Source: Emergomyces orientalis (taxonomy: Eukaryota; Ascomycota; Eurotiomycetes; Onygenales; Ajellomycetaceae). Taken from it: a DNA stretch of 64,000 bases. A program made the position numbers and the translations under genes. Below the pieces are notes generated by a model. The model saw only the letters and a list, made by a program, of their open reading frames with translations, made no database searches and was not told the DNA's origin. Numbering within the stretch: position 1 is the stretch's first letter; each line of letters begins with the position of its first letter. Where the stretch lies: the NCBI GenBank assembly GCA_002110485.1, contig MOWL01000026.1:1-64000 (forward strand), read 5' to 3'. Shown one piece after another: positions 33,721 to 44,660 of this stretch.

Positions 33721-33984
33721 TATCAATACTGTTCTAAGAGACTCATCAACCAACCAACCACTACATCTTGTTATTAGAACCACCCCTTACTTCAGATTGT
33801 TAATATTAATCATTGTTTCTCACCTGATTAAGATCTACATGTGATTTCTTACAGTACAGTCTGTTTGATGACTTAAGTTTGTTGAGAACTAGTGCTAATC
33901 TGCAATACTTCTCATCATCATCACAGGCAGCTAGAAGGTGATTTTTGAAATCATTGTCATCAGTATGAACATAGAGTTTTGATT

Positions 33985-34308
33985 TCAGATAACAAATTTC
34001 TACCACTGAAATCCTCACTTTGATCAACAAATTTACTTGGATTTTCCCACTGGCATATCAATGGCGGCAAAGCTGATGAGTTTCACTCAGACCAGTTCTA
34101 TTAAAGAGTATGCTTCTGAGTTTCAATCACTCTCAGCAGATCTAGCCTGGGGATATACAGCATTGATTCATTATTTTTATACTGATCTGTGTGATGACAT
34201 CAAGGATGTTCTCATTCAGAAAGATTGACCAAAAAATCTGCAAGACATGATCAACCTGGCTGTAGAGGTGGGCATGCGTCTGAAGGAACAGAGACTCGAG
34301 AAGGTCAG
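33985..34308 (+). pseudogene. Ty3/Gypsy gag fragment
   Basis: The frame reads M-A-A-K-L-M-S-F-T-Q, S-I-K-E-Y-A-S-E-F-Q-S-L, A-L-I-H-Y-F-Y-T-D-L and D-D-I-K-D-V-L-I-Q, the standard retrotransposon gag core. A TGA follows Q-K-D where relatives have arginine, then L-Q-D-M-I-N-L-A-V-E. The fragment is cut at its right end by the Copia 5' LTR; its continuation is not found beyond the 3' LTR. The 260 bp to its left have no assignment. Confidence 0.7.
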
Positions 34309-34457
34309 TGTTGAGTATCACAGTGGTTGAAACACGTGTAAGAGATCTGAAACTCATACCTGTATCTATATATATATTAGGCATTCTGCCTCTGCTAGAA
34401 TAGATATAGAAGAAGAACAATTCAACAATGGATACACTACTATCACTTGCTTCAACA
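34309..34457 (+). repeat. Copia 5' LTR
   Basis: 149 bp, starting TGTTGA and ending TCAACA. It differs from the 3' LTR at two positions, both A/G differences. A TATATATATATT stretch inside may be the promoter. Confidence 0.95.
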
Positions 34458-34469
34458 GGTTATGAGCCC
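34458..34469 (+). promoter_or_regulatory. Primer-binding site: half-tRNA-iMet type
   Basis: GGTTATGAGCCC directly after the LTR is complementary to the anticodon-arm region of initiator Met tRNA (GGGCTCATAACC), not to a tRNA 3' end. This matches the internal-cleavage priming known for Drosophila copia and some other Copia elements. Confidence 0.8.
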
Positions 34470-34797
34470 GGGCTCGCACCTAGCATTCTTGAACATACTA
34501 TATACAGCTAAGCTTCCCTGCCAAGTGATAGACTGATGATGCCCAGGAATCTGACAACCAACAATATAGTGACTCGATGAAGAATGTCGAAAGGAAAAGG
34601 AGCTTAAGAAGACTTCAGAAGGAATTAAAGCAGTACCAAAAATTTTCATTCCGCAATGAATCACCGTGACAGACCTCAGACAGTTCTCCCCTGCAGATCA
34701 TCAACTGAAACCATGATGAAGCAAAGGGATCAAACCCCAGTCACACACTACTTAAACTACCCTCATCGCCAGAAGCACTCGTGAGATCAAGAAGAAA

Positions 34798-35586
34798 ATG
34801 CCACTGACACGTCGGATGACACGATCTTCCAGATCCTCACACTTACAATCCAGCAAACCAACTGTCACGCGGCAGCGCTTTCATCGGTGGACAGACGAAG
34901 AACTCAACCTTCTTGCATTCGGCCGTGCCAGCCACTGGCCGTATGCTTTGATCCAAAGGACGTACTTCCCAACATACACAGTGAAGTCACTTTGTGGAAG
35001 GCATGAACGCATGCCCGTTAGAGAGCGCACACGACGTTCATCAATCGCTGCTACTTCAAGCATCGCCACTCGCCAGTCTCCTCGGGGCAGAATACTTGTA
35101 CACCCGGCACTAATACAGGAGCCGAGACGATCAACTCACTCCCTGGCTGAGGCTGAAGGCGACACCGACACCTTTACAAGTCACGAGGAGGACAGTACCC
35201 CCTCGGGATCCATCGATCGAACTACAAGCCGGTACAACCTTCGGCCAAACAGACCTAAAACCTTCCGCACAAGCAACCAGCGGTACCTAGTTAACCGCAC
35301 CCACTTTCCTCATTTCTTCCAATCATACAAGAAACACTTGAAATTGCGCGAGTTGCCAGACAGGGACTACACCCCTCCAGCCCATTCGCCTACACCAGGC
35401 CCATCGGACCGCAGTCCTTCCGTCGTATCAAGTCCGCCTAGTGCCGTATCAAGCCTAGAACTGTTTGGCTTGGAAGCACGTTCCATCAGTCCATCGGACC
35501 GTGCCTCTTCTATTGCCCCAAGTCGGTCCAGCGACGTCTCAACTTCAGAATTTCTCAGTTGTGACGAGCCATCACCGGCGCCATGA
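34798..35586 (+). CDS. Extra Copia ORF with Myb/SANT-like domain, 262 aa
   Basis: An intact ORF between the PBS and gag. Residues ~28-72 read F-H-R-W-T-D-E-E-L-N-L-L-A-F-G-R-A, W-P-Y-A-L-I-Q-R-T-Y-F and T-V-K-S-L-C-G-R-H-E, the spacing of a Myb/SANT-type helix-turn-helix: W-T-D-E-E start, a W in helix 2 and a basic third helix. The remainder is serine/proline-rich with an R-Y-N-L-R-P-N-R-P motif. Its TGA overlaps the gag ATG as ATGA (35583-35586), in a different frame, so gag is probably reached by reinitiation. It might bind DNA or chromatin to steer integration or control expression; that is inference. It is the only intact ORF of the element. Confidence 0.75.
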   Translation: MPLTRRMTRSSRSSHLQSSKPTVTRQRFHRWTDEELNLLAFGRASHWPYALIQRTYFPTYTVKSLCGRHERMPVRERTRRSSIAATSSIATRQSPRGRILVHPALIQEPRRSTHSLAEAEGDTDTFTSHEEDSTPSGSIDRTTSRYNLRPNRPKTFRTSNQRYLVNRTHFPHFFQSYKKHLKLRELPDRDYTPPAHSPTPGPSDRSPSVVSSPPSAVSSLELFGLEARSISPSDRASSIAPSRSSDVSTSEFLSCDEPSPAP

Positions 35587-38500
35587 CCGACATTGCTAAG
35601 TTTGAGCAGTTTGGCTTAAATACGTTTTACAATGTCATTCCGACATTGGATAATGCTGGTGATTGGTTCCAGTGGAATCAGAAGGTCAATGAGTTCATCC
35701 GAATATCCGCTGTCGCCGATGATGGAGCTACTCCGCCGGCGGTGGACTCATCGCCAGAAGTTCTACTCTGCAATGATCGCGGCCAAGCTGACGCACAATG
35801 CAGCTCAACGAATCAAAGCCTCTGAGATATCTCAAGTTGAGACCCTCATCAAAGCAGTAAAGAATAACTTCAAACCGGAGGGCACTGGAACATACGTCAA
35901 TCTCCAGCGACAGTATATGTCCCTCAGTAGAGAGAAATGCGGAAGTGCGCAGGCCCTAGGAGCCGAGATCAGGAAGATCCACGCTGAAAAGCTTTTACTC
36001 GATCCAAGCTGCGTAACCTCAGAAATCGAGCGAACATTCTTCTTCATGCATGCACTTGGTCCGGAGTATGAAAGCTTCCGCGACCATATATTTAGACAGA
36101 TGGACCTTGTTAATGAAAGGGACGCGAATGGAACCGTTACAAAAGCAGCACCCTCATTCGACTACATCGAAAACAAGGCAATTGAGGAAGAGCATAGAAA
36201 GGGCCAACTAGGCAGACAACCCACTGAGGCGCGGGCGCTTCCTGCTCTCGCCGTAGTACGAGGGCCAGGCGAGAAGAAAGTTATACCGTCATCAGACGGA
36301 AACACATGTCGAATTGAGATTGATAATGTTCCGTACTGCTCATTCTGCCGAAAACCTTACCATAGAGACTCGGAATGCTTCAGCAAGAACCCCAGACTAA
36401 AGGATCACAAGAGAGATGGAAAGAAGCCAAGGCCGAAGCCAGGCAGTTCCTCTGCGGGCGCACCGAAGTCGTTGAAGAGGCAGCCCACCACTGACGACGA
36501 AGACGACGACGTGGGTGGTCCAAAGGATTCAAAGAAACCCACCTTCATGGTAATGAGGGCCACAAAAGAAGACGTCAATGCAGCATTCGGAAAGGACATC
36601 GAAGGGAACCTTGCCGAATTTAGCCACACCCTTGCAATGATGGCTACAAAGACACTCTCGATCCACGACACTTGGATTGTTGACAGTGGATGTGCTCAGC
36701 ACGTCTGCAATAACAGATTGAAGTTTGTCCAGCTGAACAATTATTGTGGGCCGCCGCTCAAGAGTGTCGATGCCTCGACGGCCCCACTAGGAGTGGGAAC
36801 GGTGAACATCCTCTGCAGCGTACGAGACAGAAGGAAATGGCTTGTCCTTGACAATGTCCTATTTGTCCCGTCAGCACACGCAAACCTCATATCCGTGATG
36901 CAGCTGCTCAACCGAGGAGCCAAGGTTGAGTTCTCAAGTCAAGGTGCACATATTCGCAACAAATTAAATGGAAGGAGTCTGTATACCGCAAGCCAGTATC
37001 AAGGGGTCTATGCTCTCGATCTATGGACCGGTCTCACCTTTCCGGCTTACCATGTCAGCCCTCAAATGAAGCTCTGGCACAATCGGCTGGCTCACATGAG
37101 CGATGCAAATCTACGACGTCTTAAAAGGCAAGCCCACGGCGTGAGAGACGTAGAGCCGAGGCAACCATGCAACCCATGCCTCCAGGGCCGAATGATCGAG
37201 AAACCCCACAGTCGCTCAGGACCGCATCGAAGAGGTGAATACCCAATGGAACTACTTCATATCAACGTTGCAGGACCATTTGATGAGGGACTCGACGGCA
37301 GTTGCTATTGGCTCACCATCGTCGACGATTCAACCGGTTGGATAGAGATCATCCCCATACCACGATGGCAAGGATTTGTCATTGAATCACTCCGCTTCTT
37401 CATCGACCACAACGAACGTCCTGAACGAAAATGCAGACGAATACGCCTCGACCAGATCCCTGAACAAGTGAGAGAAGAAATGAAATTTACACTTTTCTCT
37501 CGGGCAATTAAGGCCGAGGTCACAGGCGTAGATCAGCATCAGCAGAACGGCGTTGCTGAAAGAGCCCATAAGACAATCTATGATCGAGTTGGACCCACAC
37601 TGGCCCATGCAAAACTTCCGTTCAAGTTCTGGCCAGAGATCGCACGCACTGCAGCTTTTCTCTCCAACCGGTCGCCGTCATCAAGGCTTAACATGACACC
37701 GTACCAAGCGTGGTACGGCGAGAAACCTGACCTGTCACGACTGAGAGTGATCGGATCCAGGGGGGAATACCTGATCCCACCCAAGCAAAGGAAGAAGCTC
37801 ACGGAGCCAAGAACAAGGCCATGCATCCTGCTAGGCTACGAAGGAAACACCAACTACCGTATCTTGCTGGAGGACGGAAGAATCATTGGAACTCCAAATG
37901 CTGAATTTCATGAAATCCTTACAAACCCCTCCATGCAGACTCTAGAAGACGTGGGAGCCAGACTGAACGGCTTACCTGAGGCAACGGCTGCTGCCGCAGG
38001 GGGGAACAAGACGACAGGACTACTAGACCAACCGTCTGTAAGCATACGGCAAGCATCCGTACCAGCCTCTGGACGCCAAGTATCGGTGGCAGCACCAGAG
38101 CGGATACTACGCCGGTCGAGTAACGATAACTCGCAAGAATATCAGTCGAGTGACGATGACTCGCAAGAACAAGTGTTGTCTCAATCGAGTGACGATGACT
38201 CGCAGCCTAATGTTGCTGAACAGGGAGATAGGACCTTGTCGCCGATACGGAGTGATGACAGTTTTGGATCATTTTCGGATTTTATACAGGATGATTTCCA
38301 GACGAGTGAGTCACTGACCGACGACGACCAGCAACAGGGCGACACTCAACAACGAGCGCTACCCCAGTCGAGTGACGATGACTCGCAGCCTACTGTTGCT
38401 GAACAGGGAGATAGGACCTTGTCCCCGATACGGAGTGATGACGCCTCTGGGTCCCTCTCGGATGCTATCCAAGATGATCTCCAGGGGAATGACTCACTGT

Positions 38501-40293
38501 CCGACGGCGACCAGCAACGAGGCAACGCTCAGCAGCATCAAGTTTCAGGAGGATGGCAACAATATCCAGAACTCCAACTTGACCGATCAGTCCATGTCGT
38601 GCAACAAGAAGCACTGGAACGGCATCCTGAACTGAAAGCCCGTGCCTTACAGGCGACACAGGATACGTCTAATGATGGCGAGGAAGATCTTGCACTAATG
38701 AACATACCTGAAGGGAATACAATCTCAACATTCTTAACCATCGCTGCAGAAGAAACGGAGCTCTTTGAGCCCAAGACTCTTCAGCAAGTGAAGAACGACG
38801 CAAGCTGGCTTGAATGGGAAAAGACAATGCTTGAAGAAGTCAATTCACTTAAACAAAACAAGATGTGGGAGCTTGTTGACCCTCCCAAGGATCAACGGAC
38901 TCTGAGCGGAAAATGGGTCTTCAAGCTTAAACGTGGACCTCATGGGGAGGTCATCCGTCACAAGGCAAGATGAGTAGTGAGAGGGTACACGCAAAAAGAG
39001 GGCGTTGACTATGACGAAACCTTCACTTCAGTTGTCAAGCTGATGAGCTACAAAGCTCTTTTCGCAATTGGAGCTGCTCTGGGTCTTGAGATTGAACAAA
39101 TGGACGTCAAAACGGCATTCCTCTACGGCGAAATTGACCATGAGATCTGCCTCGAACAGCCCCATCATGTGATAGATGGCACGCCAAGGGTCTGCCGGTT
39201 GCGAAAGGCGCTCTATGGTCTAAAACAGGCTCCTCGTATCTGGTACCAAACCCTTACAAACTTCCTGCGCGGTCTCGGCTTCGAGCCAATCAGCGCTGAT
39301 CTTGGAATATTCGTGCGGAGCAACATGTATATCGCGGTGTATGTCGATGACCTCTTGATTGTGGGACCTAGTATTGCTGAAATAAAAAGGATCAAGAGAG
39401 CCCTGAGAAATCGTTTCCAGATGACGGACCTCGGACCGTGTAACTATTACCTTGGGATGTCCATTCAGCGAGATCGCCAGAATAGGATACTGTACCTGAG
39501 TCAAGAAGCCTACATCAACAAGGTGGCACGTCAGTTTGGAATCGACAATTGTGCTCCCGTCAGCACGCCCATAGAAACCTCACCACTGCCGGACAACAGC
39601 CCAGGATACATCTGCCCCCCAGATCGAAGAGTTGAATATCAACACATCATAGGATCTCTCATGTACATTATGCTCGGAACCAGGGGAGACATTGCATATG
39701 CAGTCTCTATAGCGAGCAGATACCTAGTAAATCCTGGACTGCAACACATAAAACTTGCTCGGCGCATTCTACGGTACCTCAGAGGCACGAAGGGTCTCAG
39801 ACTCACCTATAAAGGTCATCCTCAAATGCTGAAAGGTTTTATGGATGCTGATTGGGCCGGATGCCGCGACACGCGACGGTCAACGGCTGGATACCTCTTC
39901 AACATCGGAAGCGGAGCGATCAGCTGGCAATCCAAGCGCCAAAGCATTGTCGCTCTATCAACCTGCGAGGCCGAATTCCTAGAGCAGACGCAGGCAACCA
40001 AGGAAGTGATCTGGCTGAGAAGACTTCTCAACGAGTTGAATATGAGCCAAGGAAAAGCCGCGACGATCATCTGTGGCGACAATCAAGGAGTCATCACTTT
40101 GTCATCGAACCCCCAATACCACTCACGTACAAAGCATATGGAAATACAGCGTAAATGGCAGGGGGAAGTCCAGGATGCTGGAACAGTTGAACTGAAGTAT
40201 ATTCCAACTGCAGAACAAATTGCCGACGGGTTCACCAAATCTCTTGCACGAGACAGGTTCGAATGGTTTCGGAGAGGGCTTGGCATCGAATGA
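35583..40293 (+). pseudogene. Copia gag-pol (frameshift, D-to-N, TGA)
   Basis: Gag starts at 35583 (M-T-D-I-A-K-F-E-Q-F-G) and shifts frame near 35740-35760 into the frame that continues to 40293. Order: gag core (F-Y-S-A-M-I-A-A-K-L); CCHC knuckle C-S-F-C-R-K-P-Y-H-R-D-S-E-C (about 36338-36380); protease W-I-V-D-S-G-C; integrase zinc H-x..H/C-x2-C (W-H-N-R-L-A-H-M; C-N-P-C) and catalytic core with L-L-H-I-N-V-A-G-P-F (Asn for Asp), R-L-D-Q and N-G-V-A-E-R; an acidic linker with a 183-bp duplication; RT with K-A-R-[TGA]-V-V-R-G-Y-T-Q and Y-V-D-D-L-L; Copia RNase H with D-A-D-W-A-G and S-T-C-E-A-E. The TGA at 38971 is where relatives have Trp. Confidence 0.93.
38182..38547 (+). repeat. 183-bp direct duplication in the Copia integrase-RT linker
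   Basis: Two in-frame copies (from 38182 and 38365; 61 codons each) encode Q-S-S-D-D-D-S-Q-P, V-A-E-Q-G-D-R-T-L-S-P-I-R and S-D. Shorter S-S-D-D-D-S-Q units precede them. It is an acidic, disordered linker that has grown by tandem duplication. Confidence 0.9.
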
Positions 40294-40451
40294 TGCTCGC
40301 AGCTCGCGGACCTTAAACCGAGACACATGGGCACCCTTTCCTTCGTTCTTTAGTTTTTCGTTTGTAAAAGGTTTTTCCTTTCGAAGAAGGTTTTAATGGG
40401 GCCTATTACAACCGTGATGAATGATCACTGGCAACCTTGATGATTGCCATC

Positions 40452-40460
40452 GAGTGGGAG
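40452..40460 (+). promoter_or_regulatory. Copia polypurine tract
   Basis: GAGTGGGAG directly before the 3' LTR, the expected plus-strand primer site, with one T. Confidence 0.7.
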
Positions 40461-40609
40461 TGTTGAGTATCACGGTGGTTGAAACACGTGTAAGAGATCT
40501 GAAACTCATACCTGTATCTATATATATATTAGGCATTCTGCCTCTGCTAGAATAGATATAGAAGAAGAACAATTCAACAATGAATACACTACTATCACTT
40601 GCTTCAACA
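40461..40609 (+). repeat. Copia 3' LTR
   Basis: 149 bp, TGTTGA...TCAACA, 147 of 149 identical to the 5' LTR, which implies a fairly recent insertion or later LTR conversion. Confidence 0.95.
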
Positions 40610-40610
40610 G

Positions 40611-40690
40611 AAACTCTCCCCTGTGAGCACTTCTCCCCTGTGGGCACTTCTCCCCTGTGGGAACTTCTCCCCTGTGGGAGCTTCTACTAG
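40611..40690. repeat. ~17-bp minisatellite (ACTTCTCCCCTGTGGG)
   Basis: Four to five units directly right of the Copia element. Beyond it (40690-41850) is AT-rich DNA with a TATA-like GGGTATAAATAGCC near 41007, but no gene that I can support. Confidence 0.75.
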
Positions 40691-41856
40691 GGGTTCTGGG
40701 AAAGTTAACTTTTACTGTAGAAGTTGACCTTCAAAAGTGTGAAACATGAGATTATCACCACACATTCGTTGGCTAAGACATACACACATGTTCAATTGCC
40801 ACACTAATTGCCACACAGCGAACTCCGATGGAATCTCCACCAAATACGCCCTCATCTTCGCCGATCTTTAATATATTCGCCATTACATTGATTTTTCTAC
40901 AAAGTCAGAGGTATTCAGCTGAGAATATCACGATACGATCAATATAGCATGTAAATCACTCATATTATTGATGGATAGTCGTTGGGCAGCCTAAGATGGA
41001 TTCACGGGTATAAATAGCCATGGAAAACCCATAGATATTTAGCTAGAGCAGAGCTCAGAGCACACAGACCACAATACCATATATCTCTATATATTAATTC
41101 CTCCCTATATATGTGCATATTATGCTAGCTCCACTCTCCGTCTTATCCTCCGTTTCATAAAAAGTTAGCTTTTAAATTCATGGAGTATATATATCCCATC
41201 AAAATTCAAGAAGAAACTTCGAGTTTAACTCAATCTTGAACCTGTGTCAGTTGAAAACTTCAATTTTCATCACAAATTTCAGTGAAAAAGAATTCACTCA
41301 AAAAAAAATTTTTTATTATCTTTCAAAATAAACTGGCAATCAAAGACAGCTCAATTCAGAATTTTCAGAGATTTTCAATCTGAAGCAGAACCTCATGTTA
41401 TGAAAATCTGGGCAAGAGGGAATAGCCAAGCAAAGACTGTGAGCAAGTTTCAAGAAATAGAAGAGAAGCTCAGATATGCATGCACATTGTGTGAATAGAG
41501 AATAGCCTGTTCACTCAGTTTGGTCTGGGCCATAATCTTGATAAGCTTATTGAGAATGGCATTTGCTAGAGATGTGGTTTGAACTTGTAGAGTTGTATAT
41601 TTAGCACTGATAATTCAGGATGCTCAGCTCAGTGTCTGAATGTTGGTGAGCTCTTCCAGGCATTGTAGCCATGAATTCGGATCACATGGTGGAGTCGAAG
41701 TGAGTCAAAATGGTGAGAGCCACGGTTTCAGATTACAAATTGTGACTTGAGCATGCAAGTGCTGAATCAAAACAAATGATCATTCAAAATGACATTCGAC
41801 AGAAGTACATCTTTAAAAAGCATCTTTTGACTCAATGAAGACCACTCTGTTTCTGA

Positions 41857-42440
41857 ACCATTCTGAACAATGTGTGAGAACTACACAAATATCTGAAGTT
41901 CAGAGAGACTAAACAAGAAAAACTCAAGAATAGAAGTGAATAGATGAAAATTTGTTTATTGTAAATTACAATGTAGTAGAGAAAATTACTAAGCAGAGCT
42001 AGTGCCTGGTTTGGAAAGTAATTGAGTCTAAAATTTTATTGATTGCACGCCCATGCACTTATTATGATGCAGCTGCTGGATCTATAGTCTATCTCACAAA
42101 GAGTATCTTCTGAAACAGATCTAAAAATCACTTCAATGTGCAGTGATTCTTTTCTTCTGATAGCAAGACTTCTAGATATCTGTGCTTGCTGAGGCTCCTT
42201 GAGAACATTTAAAATATTTAACTATAAACAGATTCTGCTTTAAGCTTTAATTTAGGCTGAATTGTCTTTCAAAATAGACAAAGACTCTGTGTTGTAATTT
42301 TCTCTACTACATTGTAATTTATAAAACCAAATTTTCATCTATTCACTCTTATTATTGAATTTTTCTTGTATAATTCTCTTCTCTTCTCTGAACTTTGGAT
42401 ATTTTGTGTAGCTCTTGCATGTTGTTCAGGATGGAGGGGG
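41857..42440. repeat. Inverted duplication of a gene 3' end
   Basis: About 190 bp at 41857-42050 reappears inverted at 42240-42440 (roughly 80% identity) around a 190-bp spacer. Both arms encode the same C-terminal peptide pointing inward (I-L-N-N then E-L-H-K, K-F-R-E and N-(R/K)-S-E, stop TAG) followed by the same 3' UTR (ATTACAATGTAGTAGAGAAA). So two copies of a small gene end lie tail to tail. The right copy stays open upstream to about 42588 on the reverse strand (F-N-F-N-K-S-D-A; E-E-A-L-P-P-S-I-L-N-N). Neither has a recognised domain. Confidence 0.65.
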
Positions 42441-43204
42441 GTAATGCTTCTTCTGTTGCTGTAAAAGTGTGTCTTTCCAGAGCTCTACTGGATATGGCAC
42501 TCACTATATCTTTGTCTGGTGGTGGAAAGTGGCTGCTTGAAGCATCAGACTTGTTAAAATTAAACATTGAAGTGTGCCTTTCTGTCAATAATGCATCTGC
42601 ACAAGACTACTGTGCGCAGTCCATGGCTTCTTGACACACTTTGAGTTTGATGATTGCATAATGTAGAATTTGATTTCAATGAAGTTGAGAATCTGAGACT
42701 TGAGAGTTATCTCTTGACATTATGAGAAGAGATCTCAATTTATAGCTACAAATGAGTGTTGTCTAGAAATATGATGGTCTGTCTTTATTGAGCCAAAAGT
42801 CGCTTTTTAAAAGTGTACTTCTGTTGAACGTCATTTCAAGTGATCAGTTGTTTTGCTGCCGCGCTTGCATGCTTGGACCACAATTTGTGATCCGAAACTG
42901 TGGCCCACACCATTTGACTCACTATAATAAGTCTTGCCTCAAGACCTTCTCAATGATTGGTGGCGCTCAATTTTCGCGATTTCAGGGAAAGGTAAGTATG
43001 GTAGCAGTGTTAGAAATGATGTGAGAAGAACATTCATCATAAGTTGATATCAAAACAGATGAAAGAAACACTGGGAGTCAACATTCAAATGCAATGAAAG
43101 TCAGCTCACTGTGGCATCTTCCAGAATAAAGTCACTGATCAGATTGCAAAACGGTCAATCAGCCCACACCCGACGCATCATTTTCAGAAACCAGTACCCC
43201 CCGT

Positions 43205-43385
43205 GGCTTGAAAAAAAAAAACAGCTTGCAAGAAAAGCAGCAGTGTGACTGAAATGTTCTGGAACAAAAAATGACTTGCAGCAAAATGTGGCTTGCAACA
43301 AAATGTGGCTTGCAACAAAAGCAGCAGGGCGACTGAAATGTCCCGGGACAAAAAATGACTTGCAACAAAAAGTGGCTTGCATCTA
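43205..43385. repeat. Minisatellite (GTGGCTTGCAACAAAA-type), split by a LINE
   Basis: Imperfect units of CTTGCAACAAAA with GACTGAAATGT spacers; the array resumes at 44597-44650 after the LINE. The LINE therefore landed inside it. 42441-43204 holds no assigned gene; an ORF at 42788-43024 has no recognised domain. Confidence 0.8.
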
Positions 43386-44596
43386 CACCGACGGTAGCGG
43401 CATCGGTGGTCATGTCGGGGCAGCAGCTGTGGTGCCGGTGCTACAGGTTAACAGTGTCTGCACAAGGCGGACCCAATACATGGGCGCATCCAGCACCTCC
43501 ACAGTATACGCGGCGGAACTCAGAGACCTAGTGCTAGCGTTGCAGATGGTTCTCGACATCGATGCAGCTGGCGCTGGCCCCAGGAAGCGCGCCGCCATCT
43601 TCACCGACAATCAGGCTGCCGTCCAAGCGATGCAGAACCCCAAGCACCCATCAGGTCAATATATCCTCGCCGAGGCCATACAGGCATTCGATAAACTCCG
43701 ACACTTGGGGTGGGAAGTCCAGTTCCGATGGATCCCAGCACATGTCGGAGTGCTAGGTAACGAAGCTGCCGATGTAGCAGCGAAGGAAGCAGCCAGAAAT
43801 GACCCCAATGTATGAACTACTGGGGAACAGCAGCCAGAACCAGGATCACTCCGAATTCTTATGGCAACAACAAGGTCCACCATTCGTCAGGCGATGAAGA
43901 GCGAGTGAGAGACATTCTGAGAAAAAGCTAAGCATGATAGAGATCTCTTCAAACTTGGGGTTCAGTCAGAGAAAGTGACACTCAACACACACACTGGAAT
44001 GCATAGAGCGATCAGCTCAGCAATCACACAGATGTATACAGAAAAGATTGAACTGCGAGCATACCTCCACACCATCAACAAAGCCAACACTAACAAATGT
44101 CAATGTGGTTGAGGACCACAAACGGTACACCACATTCTTCTGAAATGCCGAAACTGGATGGACGAACGACACTGAATGTGGGCAGGCAAGCTTCCATGTG
44201 TGGACATCAAATGCATCCTCTGTAGCTCGTCAATGGCGGTACAAGCAGCAAAAATGATGATCAGGACGGGCCTCCTGGGTCAATTCCAGACAGTCCCATC
44301 CACAGTACTTCAATATAACTAGCATGCGAGTGTAAAACCAGTAGACAGAAGTTGAGAAGGGTCAGGAAAGACCTAACAAGACAGAGATACAGAACTTATA
44401 GAAAGACTATAGATAGAGAAAGCTTCAGTGGAAAAGAAGCAGTTCTTGCAGAAATAGCCGGCCTAACAACTAGGCATTTCTAGCAAGAATAACTGAATTT
44501 CCAAGGAAAAGAGCAGAAACTCCTGTATATATAGTTGTACGCTGCATAGCTGCCTGAGGGCGGCTGGGACAGTCTATGAATCAATCAATCAATCAA
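43382..44596 (+). mobile_element. Tad-type LINE, 5'-truncated: RNase H to 3' tail (copy E)
   Basis: Only the end of ORF2 remains. RNase H signature: I-Y-T-D-G-S-G, V-Y-A-A-E-L-R-D, I-F-T-D-N-Q-A-A and W-I-P-A-H-V-G-V-L-G-N-E-A-A-D. The frame continues through five TGA (43813 and four more, at positions where relatives have Trp or Arg, for example K-S-E-[TGA]-E-T-F-[TGA]) and no TAA/TAG to a TAG at 44320. The C-terminal zinc-like region C-Q-C-G...H-H-I-L-L-K-C is typical of Tad elements. The 3' end is an AATC repeat tail. Codons are much more GC-rich than in the LINEs at 54-64 kb, so it is a different family. Confidence 0.9.
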
Positions 44597-44660
44597 AACG
44601 TGGCTTGCAACAGAAGTGCCCCAGGACAAAAACTGTCTTGCAACAAAAGTAGTGACTAGA

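Larger units (their letters stand above)
34309..40609 (+). mobile_element. Ty1/Copia LTR retrotransposon, complete but inactivated
   Basis: 6.3 kb with 149-bp LTRs (2 differences), a PBS, an extra 5' ORF, gag-pol in PR-IN-RT-RH order and a polypurine tract. Defects: a gag frameshift near 35740-35760, the first integrase catalytic Asp changed to Asn (codon 37264-37266), and TGA in place of Trp at 38971-38973. The 5-bp flanks (GTCAG left, GAAAC right) do not match, so the original target duplication is missing. It interrupts an older Gypsy gag fragment. Confidence 0.95.

Noticed and set aside
33314..33777. Repetitive ORFs on both strands of the 75-bp array
   Set aside because: They exist only because the unit length is a multiple of three and lacks stops; units appear singly elsewhere without an ORF.
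40258..40280. GGTTCGAAT-like tRNA T-loop motif
   Set aside because: It lies inside Copia RNase H coding sequence with no acceptor or anticodon arms; no other cloverleaf pattern was found in the window.
43276..43381. N-terminal extension of the RNase H ORF
   Set aside because: The first ~35 codons are minisatellite sequence (C-N-K, L-A-T-K type repeats) that happens to be in frame with the truncated LINE.
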